The notes beneath the pieces were generated by a model, which searched no databases, was not told where the DNA came from, and saw only the letters and a program-made list of their open reading frames with translations. Positions 14,588 to 21,866 of a stretch of DNA of 21,866 bases are shown here, piece by piece. A program made the translations under genes and the position numbers. How positions within the stretch are numbered: the stretch's first letter is position 1; every line of letters starts with the position of its first letter. This DNA comes from an uncultured Clostridia bacterium (GTDB lineage: Bacteria > Bacillota > Clostridia > Oscillospirales > Ruminococcaceae), in the NCBI GenBank assembly GCA_947175655.1, contig CAMWNQ010000009.1:1-21866 (forward strand). The letters are read 5' to 3'.

Positions 14588-16186
14588 TTACCAGCTTACA
14601 ATTTTTGCGAGATATTGTTGTACCATAAGTGCATCATTTGCATCAAGTCCATTTCCAGATGAATGAACATCAGCATTGATGATTCCTTTTTTTGAAAGTT
14701 TGTTTGAAGAAGCATCACCTACATAAGATGCAATTGCAACAACATCAGCTACATCAACTACACCGTCATCATTGGCATCACCTTTTATTATAATATCTGT
14801 TTCAGTAGTTTCGTGTTCTGTAGTCAATGCCGGAGTTTCGGAATAATATAATTTTATTTCTTTAAGTTCAATTGGCATATCAATCATATCATTCACTTCA
14901 TTGCTCCATACTCCGGAGTATATTTTTTCTATAACAGATTCATATGTATTCTTGGGAAGTTCTATTTTTACTGATGCTGTATCTGATTCACTGAAACGCA
15001 AATCCCATTCTATATCATTTAATTTTCCTGCTATACCACCGAACGGATTGCCTTTGAAAATAAGTTCTACATATTCCGCATTATTTGCATTAAAATTCCA
15101 TTTACTTTCTTCATCAAATACAAAGTCAGCATTTACAACTTTTGTACTGGAATCCGGATTATTTGATGCTGTTGTTACTGTGGTTGTTGTATTGGCAGTA
15201 GTAGTTGTTGTTTCTGGAGTCTGAACAGGGGATAAATCAAAACGATTTTCTTCATCTTTAAGCTTTGACCACATATATCTTAAAAACCAGCCGTCAAAAT
15301 TGGTGATTTCTATTGATGAACCTGCCATCATAATAGATGTACCATCATCAGGGAATCCCCCAGGTGGGAAACCGTCAATATCGCCTTCACCGCCATAAAA
15401 ATCAGTCATTCCGAATCCGTGACCTACTTCGTGTTCAAGGACGTGTATACCTGTTCCATCTATCATATTAATATATGCATCATCTGAAAGACGTTGTCCC
15501 CAGTCTCCGCCACAGCCTCCTATTGAAGGGAATCCTTGTGTTCCCCAAAGATACATATCAAAACGATTTTCATAACCGTTCGGATATTCATAATATGGGT
15601 CTTCGAAATGGTCACATCTTGAAATTTCAATTGGTGCGCTTGGAAGTTTATCAGGTATTTCCTCTACTCCGTTTGATGTATCATAAGTACTGTCATAGTC
15701 TGATATTATATCATCATAAACCTTTTCATCAGGTTGTAAGTCAAGAAGAAGATTTTTATCAAAAACTGCCCAGCCTACTATATTTATATTGATATGTTCA
15801 TACGGCCAGTTTTCATATCCTGCAAGCCATTTGTTCCAGTCATTATAGCATTTTTCAAGCATTGCCTGAAAACCTTTTCTCTGTTCAAACGTAAGAGGTT
15901 TATATGACTGCCATCTTACTACGTAGTTGAGAGTACCTTTTCCGGCAACAATCTGGTCGAAAATTGTATTTTTTCTGACTGTTGACTGTTCTCTCTCAAT
16001 TCTGTTCTGCCATATCCAGTCGGCAGCATACTGGTACTCTGACGGAAAATCATCAATGGTTACTGCATTTGCAATCACAGAAATCTCTGGCTGTATAGTA
16101 TTATTTATGTTCAATGGTGATACTGCGGAGAGCATCAGAATTGAAGAACTTAAAATGCCAGATAATACTTTTAATTGAATATTCAT
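14588..16186 (-). CDS. Secreted zinc metalloprotease-like protein with dockerin
   Basis: A 532-residue exported protein. A signal peptide probably ends at the ANA near residue 41. The catalytic-type domain (about 45-315) carries HEVGHGFGMTD at 252-262, an HExxHxxGxxD zinc motif with a nearby SIMMAGSS that may be a Met-turn. A Thr-rich linker (325-340) leads to a beta-rich domain at about 347-450 that looks like a carbohydrate-binding or adhesion module, not assigned. The C-terminus (about 468-530) is a type I dockerin: the first calcium loop (D470, N472, D474, D481) is canonical, while the second, starting at D506, is degenerate. Such proteins dock on cohesins of surface scaffolds in ruminococci. 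AAAGGAGA precedes the ATG. It lies 41 nt after the PBP gene on the same strand, with no terminator between. Confidence 0.88.
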   Translation of the reverse strand: MNIQLKVLSGILSSSILMLSAVSPLNINNTIQPEISVIANAVTIDDFPSEYQYAADWIWQNRIEREQSTVRKNTIFDQIVAGKGTLNYVVRWQSYKPLTFEQRKGFQAMLEKCYNDWNKWLAGYENWPYEHININIVGWAVFDKNLLLDLQPDEKVYDDIISDYDSTYDTSNGVEEIPDKLPSAPIEISRCDHFEDPYYEYPNGYENRFDMYLWGTQGFPSIGGCGGDWGQRLSDDAYINMIDGTGIHVLEHEVGHGFGMTDFYGGEGDIDGFPPGGFPDDGTSIMMAGSSIEITNFDGWFLRYMWSKLKDEENRFDLSPVQTPETTTTTANTTTTVTTASNNPDSSTKVVNADFVFDEESKWNFNANNAEYVELIFKGNPFGGIAGKLNDIEWDLRFSESDTASVKIELPKNTYESVIEKIYSGVWSNEVNDMIDMPIELKEIKLYYSETPALTTEHETTETDIIIKGDANDDGVVDVADVVAIASYVGDASSNKLSKKGIINADVHSSGNGLDANDALMVQQYLAKIVSW

Positions 16187-16210
16187 ATTATAAAATCTCC
16201 TTTATTTATA

Positions 16211-16231
16211 AATTATTAATTGTGAATTTAT
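16211..16231. repeat. Three AATTNNN heptamers at the end of the PBP gene
   Basis: Three heptamers in strict 7-bp register (AATTATT, AATTGTG, AATTTAT) overlap the stop codon of the penicillin-binding protein gene. They match the pattern of the longer array at 20276-20366. A pair of such units also occurs at 9289-9302. Confidence 0.5.
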
Positions 16232-17583
16232 TGACATAATGCATCAAGCATAGTCTTTACTATATTTTCTGAACGTGTATCTGAATTATTTTTGTTTTCA
16301 AGCAGTACACAGAATGCTATCGGATGGCGTTCATCTTCAATAAATCCCACCAACAGTGAATTTTCTTCTTCACCGTCTTTAATCTGAGCCGTACCACTTT
16401 TTATTCCTATATTGTAACCGCTTATTGATTCAGAATAGTTCTTGCCGTTTTCAAGCATAATCTGTCTTACTTCGGTTGATGACTCTGGAGTAAATACCTC
16501 TTCACTGTAAGAAGTTTCTGCCCAGTCACCTATTTCATTTTCAACGTTTGTTGTATATTTTATGAGATATGGCATAGTCATTTTGCCTGTCTGATTTGCA
16601 ATACCGCTCTGCCACATCATTAACTGCATAGGACTTACAAGAGTTTCGCCCTGTCCGATACATCCCCATTGTGTATTGAACTCATAGGAATCTTTAAGAG
16701 TAGTTGAAGCACGTTCACATTTTATACCGTTTATATCGAAATACTGTTCCTTATCATCATTTACAGCATATCCCATTTTTTCATAACACTTTATAATATT
16801 TTCAAGAGGCATATCGTCATCTTCAACGAGTTGTGCAAAAAATGGATTACAACTGTTTTGGAATGCCTGTTGTATATTCTGTGTACCGTGACCGTAGCTG
16901 TTGTGACATACTATCTCATTACCGCCTTTATTCATATATATTCCGTTGCAGGTATATGACTTTGAAAATAATTTGTCTTTGCCCATAATCTGAAATGCTG
17001 AAAGGAGGGTTGATACTTTTTGTGTTGACCCCGGAACTGTTCCATACATTACTTTTGAAATCAATGTGCCTGTTTCAAAGTTTTCAATGTCGGCATAGCC
17101 TTTTGTTACATCAAATGACGGCAGACTTGTACATACAAGTATTTCACCTGTTTTATAGTCATATGCAACTGCACAGCCTTTGCTGGTTCCGAAAGAATCA
17201 TATACTTTTCTGTTTGCATAATGGTCAAGAGATGTATGGATTGAACTTTTTCCGTCCTTTGATACGAGACCCATTGAAAAACTGTAATTATTCAGTTTTT
17301 CTATGTTATTTGCAACAAGTGTATTAGTCATCTGTCCTTTTGCATCGCCTATTAGATTGCCTACATCTATGAAATAATTTTCCCCGTAAGTTTCCGGAGT
17401 GGCTTTGCTGTCAAATAGTATTTCACCGTTTCTGTCATAAACAAATCCAAGCTGTGCTGTATTTGAGTGTGATATATAAAATGATGCCTCTTTCTGGATT
17501 TTCAATACAAGCATAATCATACCGGCGATAAATGCAAATACAATAATTGAAACAAGTCTTAGACTTCTTTTTATACTCTTCAT
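16228..17583 (-). CDS. Class B penicillin-binding protein (PbpA-like transpeptidase)
   Basis: A 451-residue peptidoglycan transpeptidase with one N-terminal membrane anchor (about 10-28). The three active-site motifs are in order: STQK with nucleophile S186 and K189, SCN at 244-246, and KSGT at 395-398. The N-terminal extracellular part is short, and length and layout resemble PbpA of Actinobacteria rather than large PBP2. Its ATG overlaps the stop of the SEDS gene by 4 nt (ATGA), which suggests coupled translation and a stoichiometric pair in which the SEDS protein polymerises glycan and this PBP crosslinks it. Whether the pair acts in elongation, division or spore cortex synthesis is open. 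Confidence 0.92.
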   Translation of the reverse strand: MKSIKRSLRLVSIIVFAFIAGMIMLVLKIQKEASFYISHSNTAQLGFVYDRNGEILFDSKATPETYGENYFIDVGNLIGDAKGQMTNTLVANNIEKLNNYSFSMGLVSKDGKSSIHTSLDHYANRKVYDSFGTSKGCAVAYDYKTGEILVCTSLPSFDVTKGYADIENFETGTLISKVMYGTVPGSTQKVSTLLSAFQIMGKDKLFSKSYTCNGIYMNKGGNEIVCHNSYGHGTQNIQQAFQNSCNPFFAQLVEDDDMPLENIIKCYEKMGYAVNDDKEQYFDINGIKCERASTTLKDSYEFNTQWGCIGQGETLVSPMQLMMWQSGIANQTGKMTMPYLIKYTTNVENEIGDWAETSYSEEVFTPESSTEVRQIMLENGKNYSESISGYNIGIKSGTAQIKDGEEENSLLVGFIEDERHPIAFCVLLENKNNSDTRSENIVKTMLDALCQ

Positions 17584-18869
17584 TTGCTTTTCACCTTTTT
17601 CTTTTTATTATTTGTTGGATTTTTGAATACTGGAGACTGTCCAGCTATAAGCATACCCATCATAAATCCGCAAGTTACCATAGAACTTCCACCCTGTGAT
17701 ATAAATGGTACTGTTACACCGGTAAACGGAATCATATTGCAAGAACCAAAAATATTCAAAGCCATCTGTACTACAAATGCCGAACATACTCCGGTAGCAA
17801 GTGTAGCGTGAAAGTATGAGCGTGGCGGATTTACAAGAGGACTTGCAAGCATTATCAGTATTGCACATACAACCATTATTGCAAAGAATAATCCCCATTC
17901 TTCACAGATTGATGCAAAAACAAGGTCTGTTTCATATGCAAATATATTATGAAGGTCTCCGTTTCCTGCACCTTTTCCGAACCAGCCTCCGTTTGCGATT
18001 GCGATAAGAGCTTGACTCTGCTGATATCCATCGCCTGAAGTATCATTCCATATATCTACAAAAAGACGGCTTTTTACATATGGCGGAGCTAGAATAATAG
18101 CTGTTATTGCGAGAACTGCCAGAGATGCTATACCTGTTATAATCATCTTTTTTGAGAGCTTTGCTTTAGGATAACACAATCTTGCACACAGTCCACAGAG
18201 ATATATTGCAACGAATGTTGGAAGACTTCCTAAATCCCTGCACCACCATTGAAGTCCACATATCAGGATTATAAATCCTGTACAGATTAGGTTTTCAGGT
18301 ACAATGTTGAATTTCCAGACACTTATTTTATTCTGTTGTTCCAGAATATATGTTGTACATACGAGAATGAAAGCCGGCTTAAGAAATTCTGACGGCTGAA
18401 TAGTAAAGAATCCCAAATCAATCCACATACTTCTGCTTCCTGTGAGGGTGAGAATACAAAGCATTATTATTCCTGTTGCGATATAGAATGCTTTTTTCTT
18501 TGCCTGAATCCATTTGTGATTACGGCATAATATAAATCCCAGTCGGCAGGATATGAGTGATGCTATACAAGTAACAAGATGTTTTACTGAAAGAGATATT
18601 CCTCCAAATGATGACTGAAAAATTAGACTTATATTTAAAATAAATATAAGCATAAAATCTATTGTATAAGTTGACTGCTTAAAAAACAGCATAGCTATAA
18701 AATATAGTATGTCAAGTCCTATTACTGTGATGGCAAGTATAACAAATTTATTCATATTTGAAGGGTCACAGTTGCCGTTGTAAAACATATTTGTAAGCAT
18801 AGCAAGGTGTGATATAAGTACGAATATTGCTGAAAATACATATTTTACTTTACCTGTTGTTGTTTCCAT
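17580..18869 (-). CDS. SEDS family glycosyltransferase (FtsW/RodA/SpoVE)
   Basis: A 429-residue polytopic membrane protein with about ten hydrophobic segments. SEDS proteins polymerise lipid II into glycan strands. The family marks seen are RDLGS in the middle of the protein, which holds the conserved Asp of the catalytic cavity, and PFTGVTVPFISQGGSS near the C-terminus. I choose the ATG at 18869 with AAAGGAGGA just before it; the longer frame from 18926 has no such support. The start lies 20 nt inside the FHA gene. The charged tail ends KKKKVKSK. Sequence alone does not separate FtsW, RodA and SpoVE; the FHA-SEDS-PBP order is the arrangement known from Actinobacteria and many Clostridia. Confidence 0.93.
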   Translation of the reverse strand: METTTGKVKYVFSAIFVLISHLAMLTNMFYNGNCDPSNMNKFVILAITVIGLDILYFIAMLFFKQSTYTIDFMLIFILNISLIFQSSFGGISLSVKHLVTCIASLISCRLGFILCRNHKWIQAKKKAFYIATGIIMLCILTLTGSRSMWIDLGFFTIQPSEFLKPAFILVCTTYILEQQNKISVWKFNIVPENLICTGFIILICGLQWWCRDLGSLPTFVAIYLCGLCARLCYPKAKLSKKMIITGIASLAVLAITAIILAPPYVKSRLFVDIWNDTSGDGYQQSQALIAIANGGWFGKGAGNGDLHNIFAYETDLVFASICEEWGLFFAIMVVCAILIMLASPLVNPPRSYFHATLATGVCSAFVVQMALNIFGSCNMIPFTGVTVPFISQGGSSMVTCGFMMGMLIAGQSPVFKNPTNNKKKKVKSK

Positions 18870-19278
18870 TCTGTCTCCTCCTTTTACGTATCTGAAGTTT
18901 ATATGTTCCAATCTGTATAACATCATATTCTTTGAGTTTTGTTTTTGAGATTCTCTGACCGTTTACAAGTATCGGAGCTTTCGGGTTTAAAGCCTGAATA
19001 GTCCATATTCCATTGCATACTGTCATTATTGCGTGGTATCTGGATACTGACAAATCAGGCAGTCTTATATCGACTGAACCGTGACGGCCTATAAGCACTT
19101 CATCACTTTCAAGAGCGTATGTTATACCAGGTTCGACAAGTTCCATATCATTTCCAATCTTTTTCCATCGTTTTTTTCCGTCGAGTTTTTCAAAATATGT
19201 CGAAAGTATGAGAACCAAGGCACTAATATCAAGAATCATTGCAGTAATTACACATAATATAAGATTTCCTGTTTCCAT
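18850..19278 (-). CDS. Membrane-anchored FHA-domain protein
   Basis: A 142-residue protein with one N-terminal membrane segment (about 5-27) and a cytoplasmic FHA domain (about 50-130), a phosphothreonine-binding fold. Key residues are G64-R65, S79 and H82 (SRYH) and N106 in VNGQRI. The C-terminus is very basic (RKRRR). GGAGGATT is placed well before the ATG. It is the first gene of the FHA-SEDS-PBP series and overlaps the second by 20 nt. By analogy with such clusters it may bring phosphorylated partners to the wall synthase, so a Ser/Thr kinase elsewhere in the genome is expected; none is in this window. Confidence 0.9.
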   Translation of the reverse strand: METGNLILCVITAMILDISALVLILSTYFEKLDGKKRWKKIGNDMELVEPGITYALESDEVLIGRHGSVDIRLPDLSVSRYHAIMTVCNGIWTIQALNPKAPILVNGQRISKTKLKEYDVIQIGTYKLQIRKRRRQNGNNNR

Positions 19279-19310
19279 TTTTAATCCTCCATTATTTTTT
19301 TGTTGTATAT

Positions 19311-19339
19311 ATTATAGCATATTATTTGCGTTATTGCAA
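19311..19339 (-). promoter_or_regulatory. Sigma-A type promoter of the FHA-SEDS-PBP operon
   Basis: On the minus strand TTGCAA (19339-19334), a 17-bp spacer and a perfect TATAAT (19316-19311) lie about 33 bp before the FHA start codon. Confidence 0.8.
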
Positions 19340-19345
19340 ATAATA
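19320..19345. promoter_or_regulatory. Inverted repeat over the FHA operon promoter, possible operator
   Basis: Ten-base arms TATTATTTGC (19320-19329) and GCAAATAATA (19336-19345) are perfect inverted copies around a 6-bp centre. They cover the -35 box and much of the spacer of the promoter on the minus strand, a position where a dimeric regulator would block or assist polymerase. No T-run follows, so it is not a terminator. The regulator is unknown. Confidence 0.5.
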
Positions 19346-19421
19346 GAAAAAAGTTAATTGCATAAATAAAAATTGAATAAAGAAGATTTTTCCGTTAAGA
19401 CTATAAATGGAGGTGTTCATT

Positions 19422-20234
19422 TTGAATAATAAAAAAACAGAAAAGAGTAAAAATGCAAGGGGATTTTATGTCACACTTGGAATAAGTGCATTGATGATTG
19501 GTTCAGCCTGTTATTTTTCCTATAAGGAGGGTGACAGCAAATATGATAATCCTTCATCATCATCTCAGTACGCCGTTGACAGAAAGGAAACAAACATTCC
19601 AAAGGCAACTACCAGCAGAAAACATTCATATGTAACAGTGACTACAACACTGAAAACCAATGAAGATGTAAATATTCTGCCTGTAACATCTGAAGAAATA
19701 TCGGAAAGTATATCAGAACCTGTTCCAGAAATAACATCTGAACCCGACAATTCAGATAAAGATAATATAAATGTTATCTATGAACCGCCTGTTGAAGAAG
19801 TGGCTGTAGAACCTGAAAAGCCTGATAAAATTAATCAGCCTCTTAAAAGTCCGCTTAACATAATAAATGAATTCAGTGGTCAGGAACTTGTGAAAAATCC
19901 TACAACGGGTTCTTGGCAGACTCATAATGGTACTGATTATAAAGCTGAAATAGGTGATGACGTTTACTCTGTGATAGACGGAAATATTACTGCTGTAAAC
20001 AATGACCCTCTCTGGGGTACAACAGTTGTTATACAGGATTCAAACGGTGATATATATCGTTATTGCAATCTTGCAAAAGATTTGAATGTACAGCAGGGGA
20101 CAAGCATATGTGCTGGTGATGTAATAGGTTCAGTAGGTGATACGGCAGATATTGAAAGTGCCATTGAACCGCATTTGCATATAGAAGTATTAAGAGGCGG
20201 TAAATATGTAAATCCGGCAGATTTCATAAAATAA
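19422..20234 (+). CDS. Membrane-anchored M23 (LytM) domain protein, SpoIIQ-like
   Basis: I place the start at TTG 19422, 8 nt after GGAGG (19409-19413); the ATG at 19407 overlaps that ribosome binding site. The 270-residue protein has a cytoplasmic basic tail, a membrane segment (about 14-33), a Ser/Thr/Glu/Pro-rich linker (40-140) and a LytM fold (about 143-270). HNGTD (H168, D172) and HLH (H251, H253) supply the usual zinc ligands and one catalytic His. The other catalytic His, normally in a Y-x-H-L phrase, aligns with N216 in YCNL. Loss of that His, the single anchor and the DPLWGTTVV region recall SpoIIQ, the forespore protein that binds SpoIIIAH across the septum. A plain wall hydrolase or regulator is the alternative. 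Confidence 0.8.
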   Translation: MNNKKTEKSKNARGFYVTLGISALMIGSACYFSYKEGDSKYDNPSSSSQYAVDRKETNIPKATTSRKHSYVTVTTTLKTNEDVNILPVTSEEISESISEPVPEITSEPDNSDKDNINVIYEPPVEEVAVEPEKPDKINQPLKSPLNIINEFSGQELVKNPTTGSWQTHNGTDYKAEIGDDVYSVIDGNITAVNNDPLWGTTVVIQDSNGDIYRYCNLAKDLNVQQGTSICAGDVIGSVGDTADIESAIEPHLHIEVLRGGKYVNPADFIK

Positions 20235-20272
20235 AAAAAAATCCCCTTTTGTCATTGAACATCAGGGGATTT
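20233..20272. terminator. Terminator between the M23 and LUD genes
   Basis: A 9-bp stem (AAATCCCCT at 20239-20247 with AGGGGATTT at 20264-20272) has a 16-nt loop. The A-run at 20233-20241 gives a long U-run on the minus strand, so it should work best for the LUD gene; the U-run on the plus strand is short. Confidence 0.75.
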
Positions 20273-20275
20273 AAT

Positions 20276-20366
20276 AATTCATAATTAATAATTAAGAATT
20301 ATGAATTGAGAATTATAAATTAAGAATTGAGAATTAATAATTATGAATTATTAATTATTAATTATT
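20276..20366. repeat. Array of 13 AATTNNN heptamers
   Basis: Thirteen units in exact 7-bp register, each AATT followed by three variable bases (CAT, AAT, AAG, ATG, GAG, ATA, AAG, GAG, AAT, ATG, ATT, ATT, ATT). The array fills the space between the terminator and the LUD gene, and the last unit reaches into that gene's stop codon. Heptameric short tandem repeats of this kind are known in cyanobacteria; here the function is unknown. Confidence 0.85.
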
Positions 20367-21033
20367 AATATCCTAAGCTTTCACCTACAATGATTACTTT
20401 TATTCTTCCTTTTTCACGCTGATAAGCTGATATGAGATAATTACAGCATATTCTGTTTTCTCCTTCACAGCCGGAGGTCATACAGGAATTTTTATTTTTC
20501 TCAGACATACATTTTCCGACATTACTGCAATATGAATTTATATCAAGTCTGATGCAGTTTGCCGGTGCGGATTCACATTTTACCCTTTTTACAGCGTCAT
20601 CAAGATTTGAAACTATTTTATTATATCCTGCAATAATTATAACTTTGTCAGGGCCATATGCGATGCAAGCAACTCTGTTGCTTGTTCCGTCTACATTGTA
20701 AAGACAGCCATCTTCTGTTATAGCATTTGCACTTGTAATATATGCATCTGCTGAAAATGATGCTCTATAGAGATGTTTTATTTCGGAAGGGTCAACGTTT
20801 TCACGGTCAAGATATTTATATTTTCCGGATTTCAGAAGTTCAGCAACTCCACATTCTTTCATAGTCATAGTACCACCGTTAGCAATAATGTCACCTTCTT
20901 CAAGAAGTTTTTCCATTATTGCTGGCACATCTTCCTTTGTTTCGGCATAATAAGCTTCCATATTATTTTTTACAAGATTTTCCGAAGTTCTTTCAATACG
21001 TTTTTTTATAATTTCCTTTAAGTTATTATCCAT
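20365..21033 (-). CDS. LUD-domain protein (LutC/DUF162 family)
   Basis: A 222-residue protein of the LUD family, whose best-known members (LutB and LutC) take part in lactate oxidation. Typical phrases are NGGTMTMKECGV (about 52-63) and ANAITEDGCLYNVDGTSNRVA (about 102-122). The C-terminal part is rich in Cys (CSNVGKC, then more Cys around 184-198), as in the stand-alone clostridial members, and could bind metal. No lutA or lutB is next to it, so a role in lactate use is not supported by context. AAAGGA lies 10 nt before the ATG. I see no clear promoter in the 88-bp gap upstream, so readthrough from the hibernation factor gene is possible. Confidence 0.88.
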   Translation of the reverse strand: MDNNLKEIIKKRIERTSENLVKNNMEAYYAETKEDVPAIMEKLLEEGDIIANGGTMTMKECGVAELLKSGKYKYLDRENVDPSEIKHLYRASFSADAYITSANAITEDGCLYNVDGTSNRVACIAYGPDKVIIIAGYNKIVSNLDDAVKRVKCESAPANCIRLDINSYCSNVGKCMSEKNKNSCMTSGCEGENRICCNYLISAYQREKGRIKVIIVGESLGY

Positions 21034-21069
21034 TATTTTTTATCCTTTCTGAAACTAAAAAGTTCAGTT

Positions 21070-21099
21070 AAAATCAGACGTGGCACAAAATGCACCACG
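21070..21099 (-). terminator. Probable terminator after the hibernation factor gene
   Basis: On the minus strand CGTGGTGCA and TGTGCCACG form a 9-bp stem with two G-U pairs and a 3-nt loop (21099-21079), followed by TCTGATTTT. The T-run is weak and delayed, so some readthrough into the LUD gene is likely. Confidence 0.5.
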
Positions 21100-21121
21100 C
21101 CTTATTTTTAATTATTTAATA

Positions 21122-21649
21122 TTACTTGTCTTCTGGTTCAAGAACTGAATAGTTGCCGTCTTTACGTTTGTAAACAACATTTATCTGACCTGTTCCGGCA
21201 TTTGAGAACATAAAGAAAGTATGTCCGAGCATATTCATCTGAAGTATAGCCTCGTCTACATCCATAGGACGCATTTCAAATTTCTTGTGCTTTATAACTT
21301 CATAATCAACCTGTTCTGTAACGGAATCCGCAAAAGTTTCCTTAAAAGCACTTTCCTTGAGTCGTTTTTCAATTTTTGTTTTATTTTTTCTGATTTGTCT
21401 GATGATTTTGTCAATAGCAACGTCAAGTGCATCTTCTTTATCAGCAGCCGGCTGTTCAGCTCTGTAAATCATACTGTTATATTTTACAGTAAGTTCAAGA
21501 ATAATCTGATTTTTGAATTCAGAAAGAGTAATCTTGGCATCAGCTTCATCACCGAAAAATTTGTCGAGCTTTGCTGTGAGACGATTTTCAGCGTATTCCT
21601 TGAAAGCCGGAGAAATCTGCATTTTTTTTGCTGTAGTAGTTACTTTCAT
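21122..21649 (-). CDS. hpf: Long-form ribosome hibernation promoting factor
   Basis: A 175-residue protein with the two domains of long HPF. Residues 1-100 are the S30AE/RaiA-like domain, which sits on the 30S subunit and blocks tRNA and mRNA sites. Residues about 118-173 are the dimerisation tail that joins two 70S particles into 100S, with the diagnostic KKFEMRPMDVDEAILQMNML, FFMF and INVVYKRKDGNYSVLEP. It is usually made in stationary phase or under stress. GGGAGGA lies 9 nt before the ATG. A good promoter lies upstream, with palindromes in the leader that could allow regulation. Confidence 0.96.
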   Translation of the reverse strand: MKVTTTAKKMQISPAFKEYAENRLTAKLDKFFGDEADAKITLSEFKNQIILELTVKYNSMIYRAEQPAADKEDALDVAIDKIIRQIRKNKTKIEKRLKESAFKETFADSVTEQVDYEVIKHKKFEMRPMDVDEAILQMNMLGHTFFMFSNAGTGQINVVYKRKDGNYSVLEPEDK

Positions 21650-21681
21650 TGTAGTAAGTTCCTCCCATAAAATTGAATGTA

Positions 21682-21709
21682 CTTAATATTAAGCTGTAAT
21701 TATATTACA
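21682..21709. promoter_or_regulatory. Two palindromes in the leader of the hibernation factor gene
   Basis: CTTAATATTAAG (21682-21693) is a perfect 12-bp palindrome. TGTAAT and ATTACA (21695-21700 and 21704-21709) are inverted copies around TAT. The second falls at the expected transcript start on the minus strand. They could be regulator sites, but short palindromes in sequence this AT-rich also arise by chance. Confidence 0.35.
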
Positions 21710-21714
21710 ATGGT

Positions 21715-21743
21715 ATTATATCACATAAATTCATAATTTACAA
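21715..21743 (-). promoter_or_regulatory. Sigma-A type promoter of the hibernation factor gene
   Basis: On the minus strand TTGTAA (21743-21738), a 17-bp spacer and a perfect TATAAT (21720-21715) give a transcript start near 21708 and a leader of about 58 nt. The sequence from 21744 to the window end is AT-rich and holds nothing I can identify. Confidence 0.8.
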
Positions 21744-21866
21744 GTGCTTTTTGCCAGAATTATTTATAAATCACAAATATTTTTTGCGTTTTTATGCAAT
21801 CTGCACAATAAAAATAATATCTGAATATCTTTCCTTTATCTGTCTATAATTTAATTGAATATATAC

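Noticed and set aside
20276..20366. CRISPR array
   Set aside because: The units are 7 bp with no spacer structure and no cas genes are nearby.
20365..21033. Part of a lactate utilisation operon
   Set aside because: No lutA- or lutB-like gene is adjacent; the LUD gene stands alone between unrelated genes.

Overview
This window comes from an AT-rich, spore-forming member of the Clostridia, most likely a Ruminococcus-like member of the Oscillospiraceae. The support is AT-rich codon use and Shine-Dalgarno sequences of the GGAGG type, clear endosporulation genes (spoIVA and a SipL-type DUF3794/LysM gene), a secreted dockerin-bearing protein of the kind used in ruminococcal cellulosomes or amylosomes, and an FHA-FtsW-PBP cell-wall cluster. 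The species cannot be fixed from the sequence. I see no phage, CRISPR array, tRNA, rRNA or intact insertion sequence.

Layout. Positions 1-1266 hold the 3' part of a UDP-sugar pyrophosphorylase gene and its terminator. Positions 1281-4755 encode a two-gene heterodimeric ABC exporter. A glycosylase of the OGG1 type (minus strand) and a TPM-type lipoprotein (plus strand) diverge from overlapping promoters around 5606-5650. Positions 6710-8910 hold an HD-domain protein followed closely by an intracellular GH13 amylase with an added C-terminal DUF1653 domain. A 46-residue Asn/Gln-rich protein lies at 9088-9228.

Positions 9414-12493 (minus) are the sporulation pair sipL-spoIVA, preceded by a match to the mother-cell sigma-E -10 element. 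Two unrelated predicted lipoproteins follow on the plus strand (12651-13376 and 13537-14517). On the minus strand, 19278 down to 14588 is a compact series: FHA protein, SEDS glycosyltransferase, class B penicillin-binding protein, then a secreted dockerin metalloprotease. A membrane-anchored M23/LytM-domain protein, possibly SpoIIQ-like, diverges from this series. The window ends with a LUD-domain protein and a long-form ribosome hibernation factor, both on the minus strand.

How the parts fit. Cell-envelope growth (SEDS/PBP/FHA), spore-envelope assembly (SipL/SpoIVA, perhaps the M23 protein) and stationary-phase functions (ribosome hibernation factor) sit close together. Carbohydrate use is represented by the pyrophosphorylase, the GH13 enzyme and the dockerin protein. 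Most of the window is ordinary chromosome. The less usual points are the GH13-DUF1653 fusion, the sipL-spoIVA linkage, pairs of opposed and physically overlapping promoters, a 7-bp-period AATTNNN repeat at gene ends, and an M23 domain with its catalytic His apparently changed to Asn.
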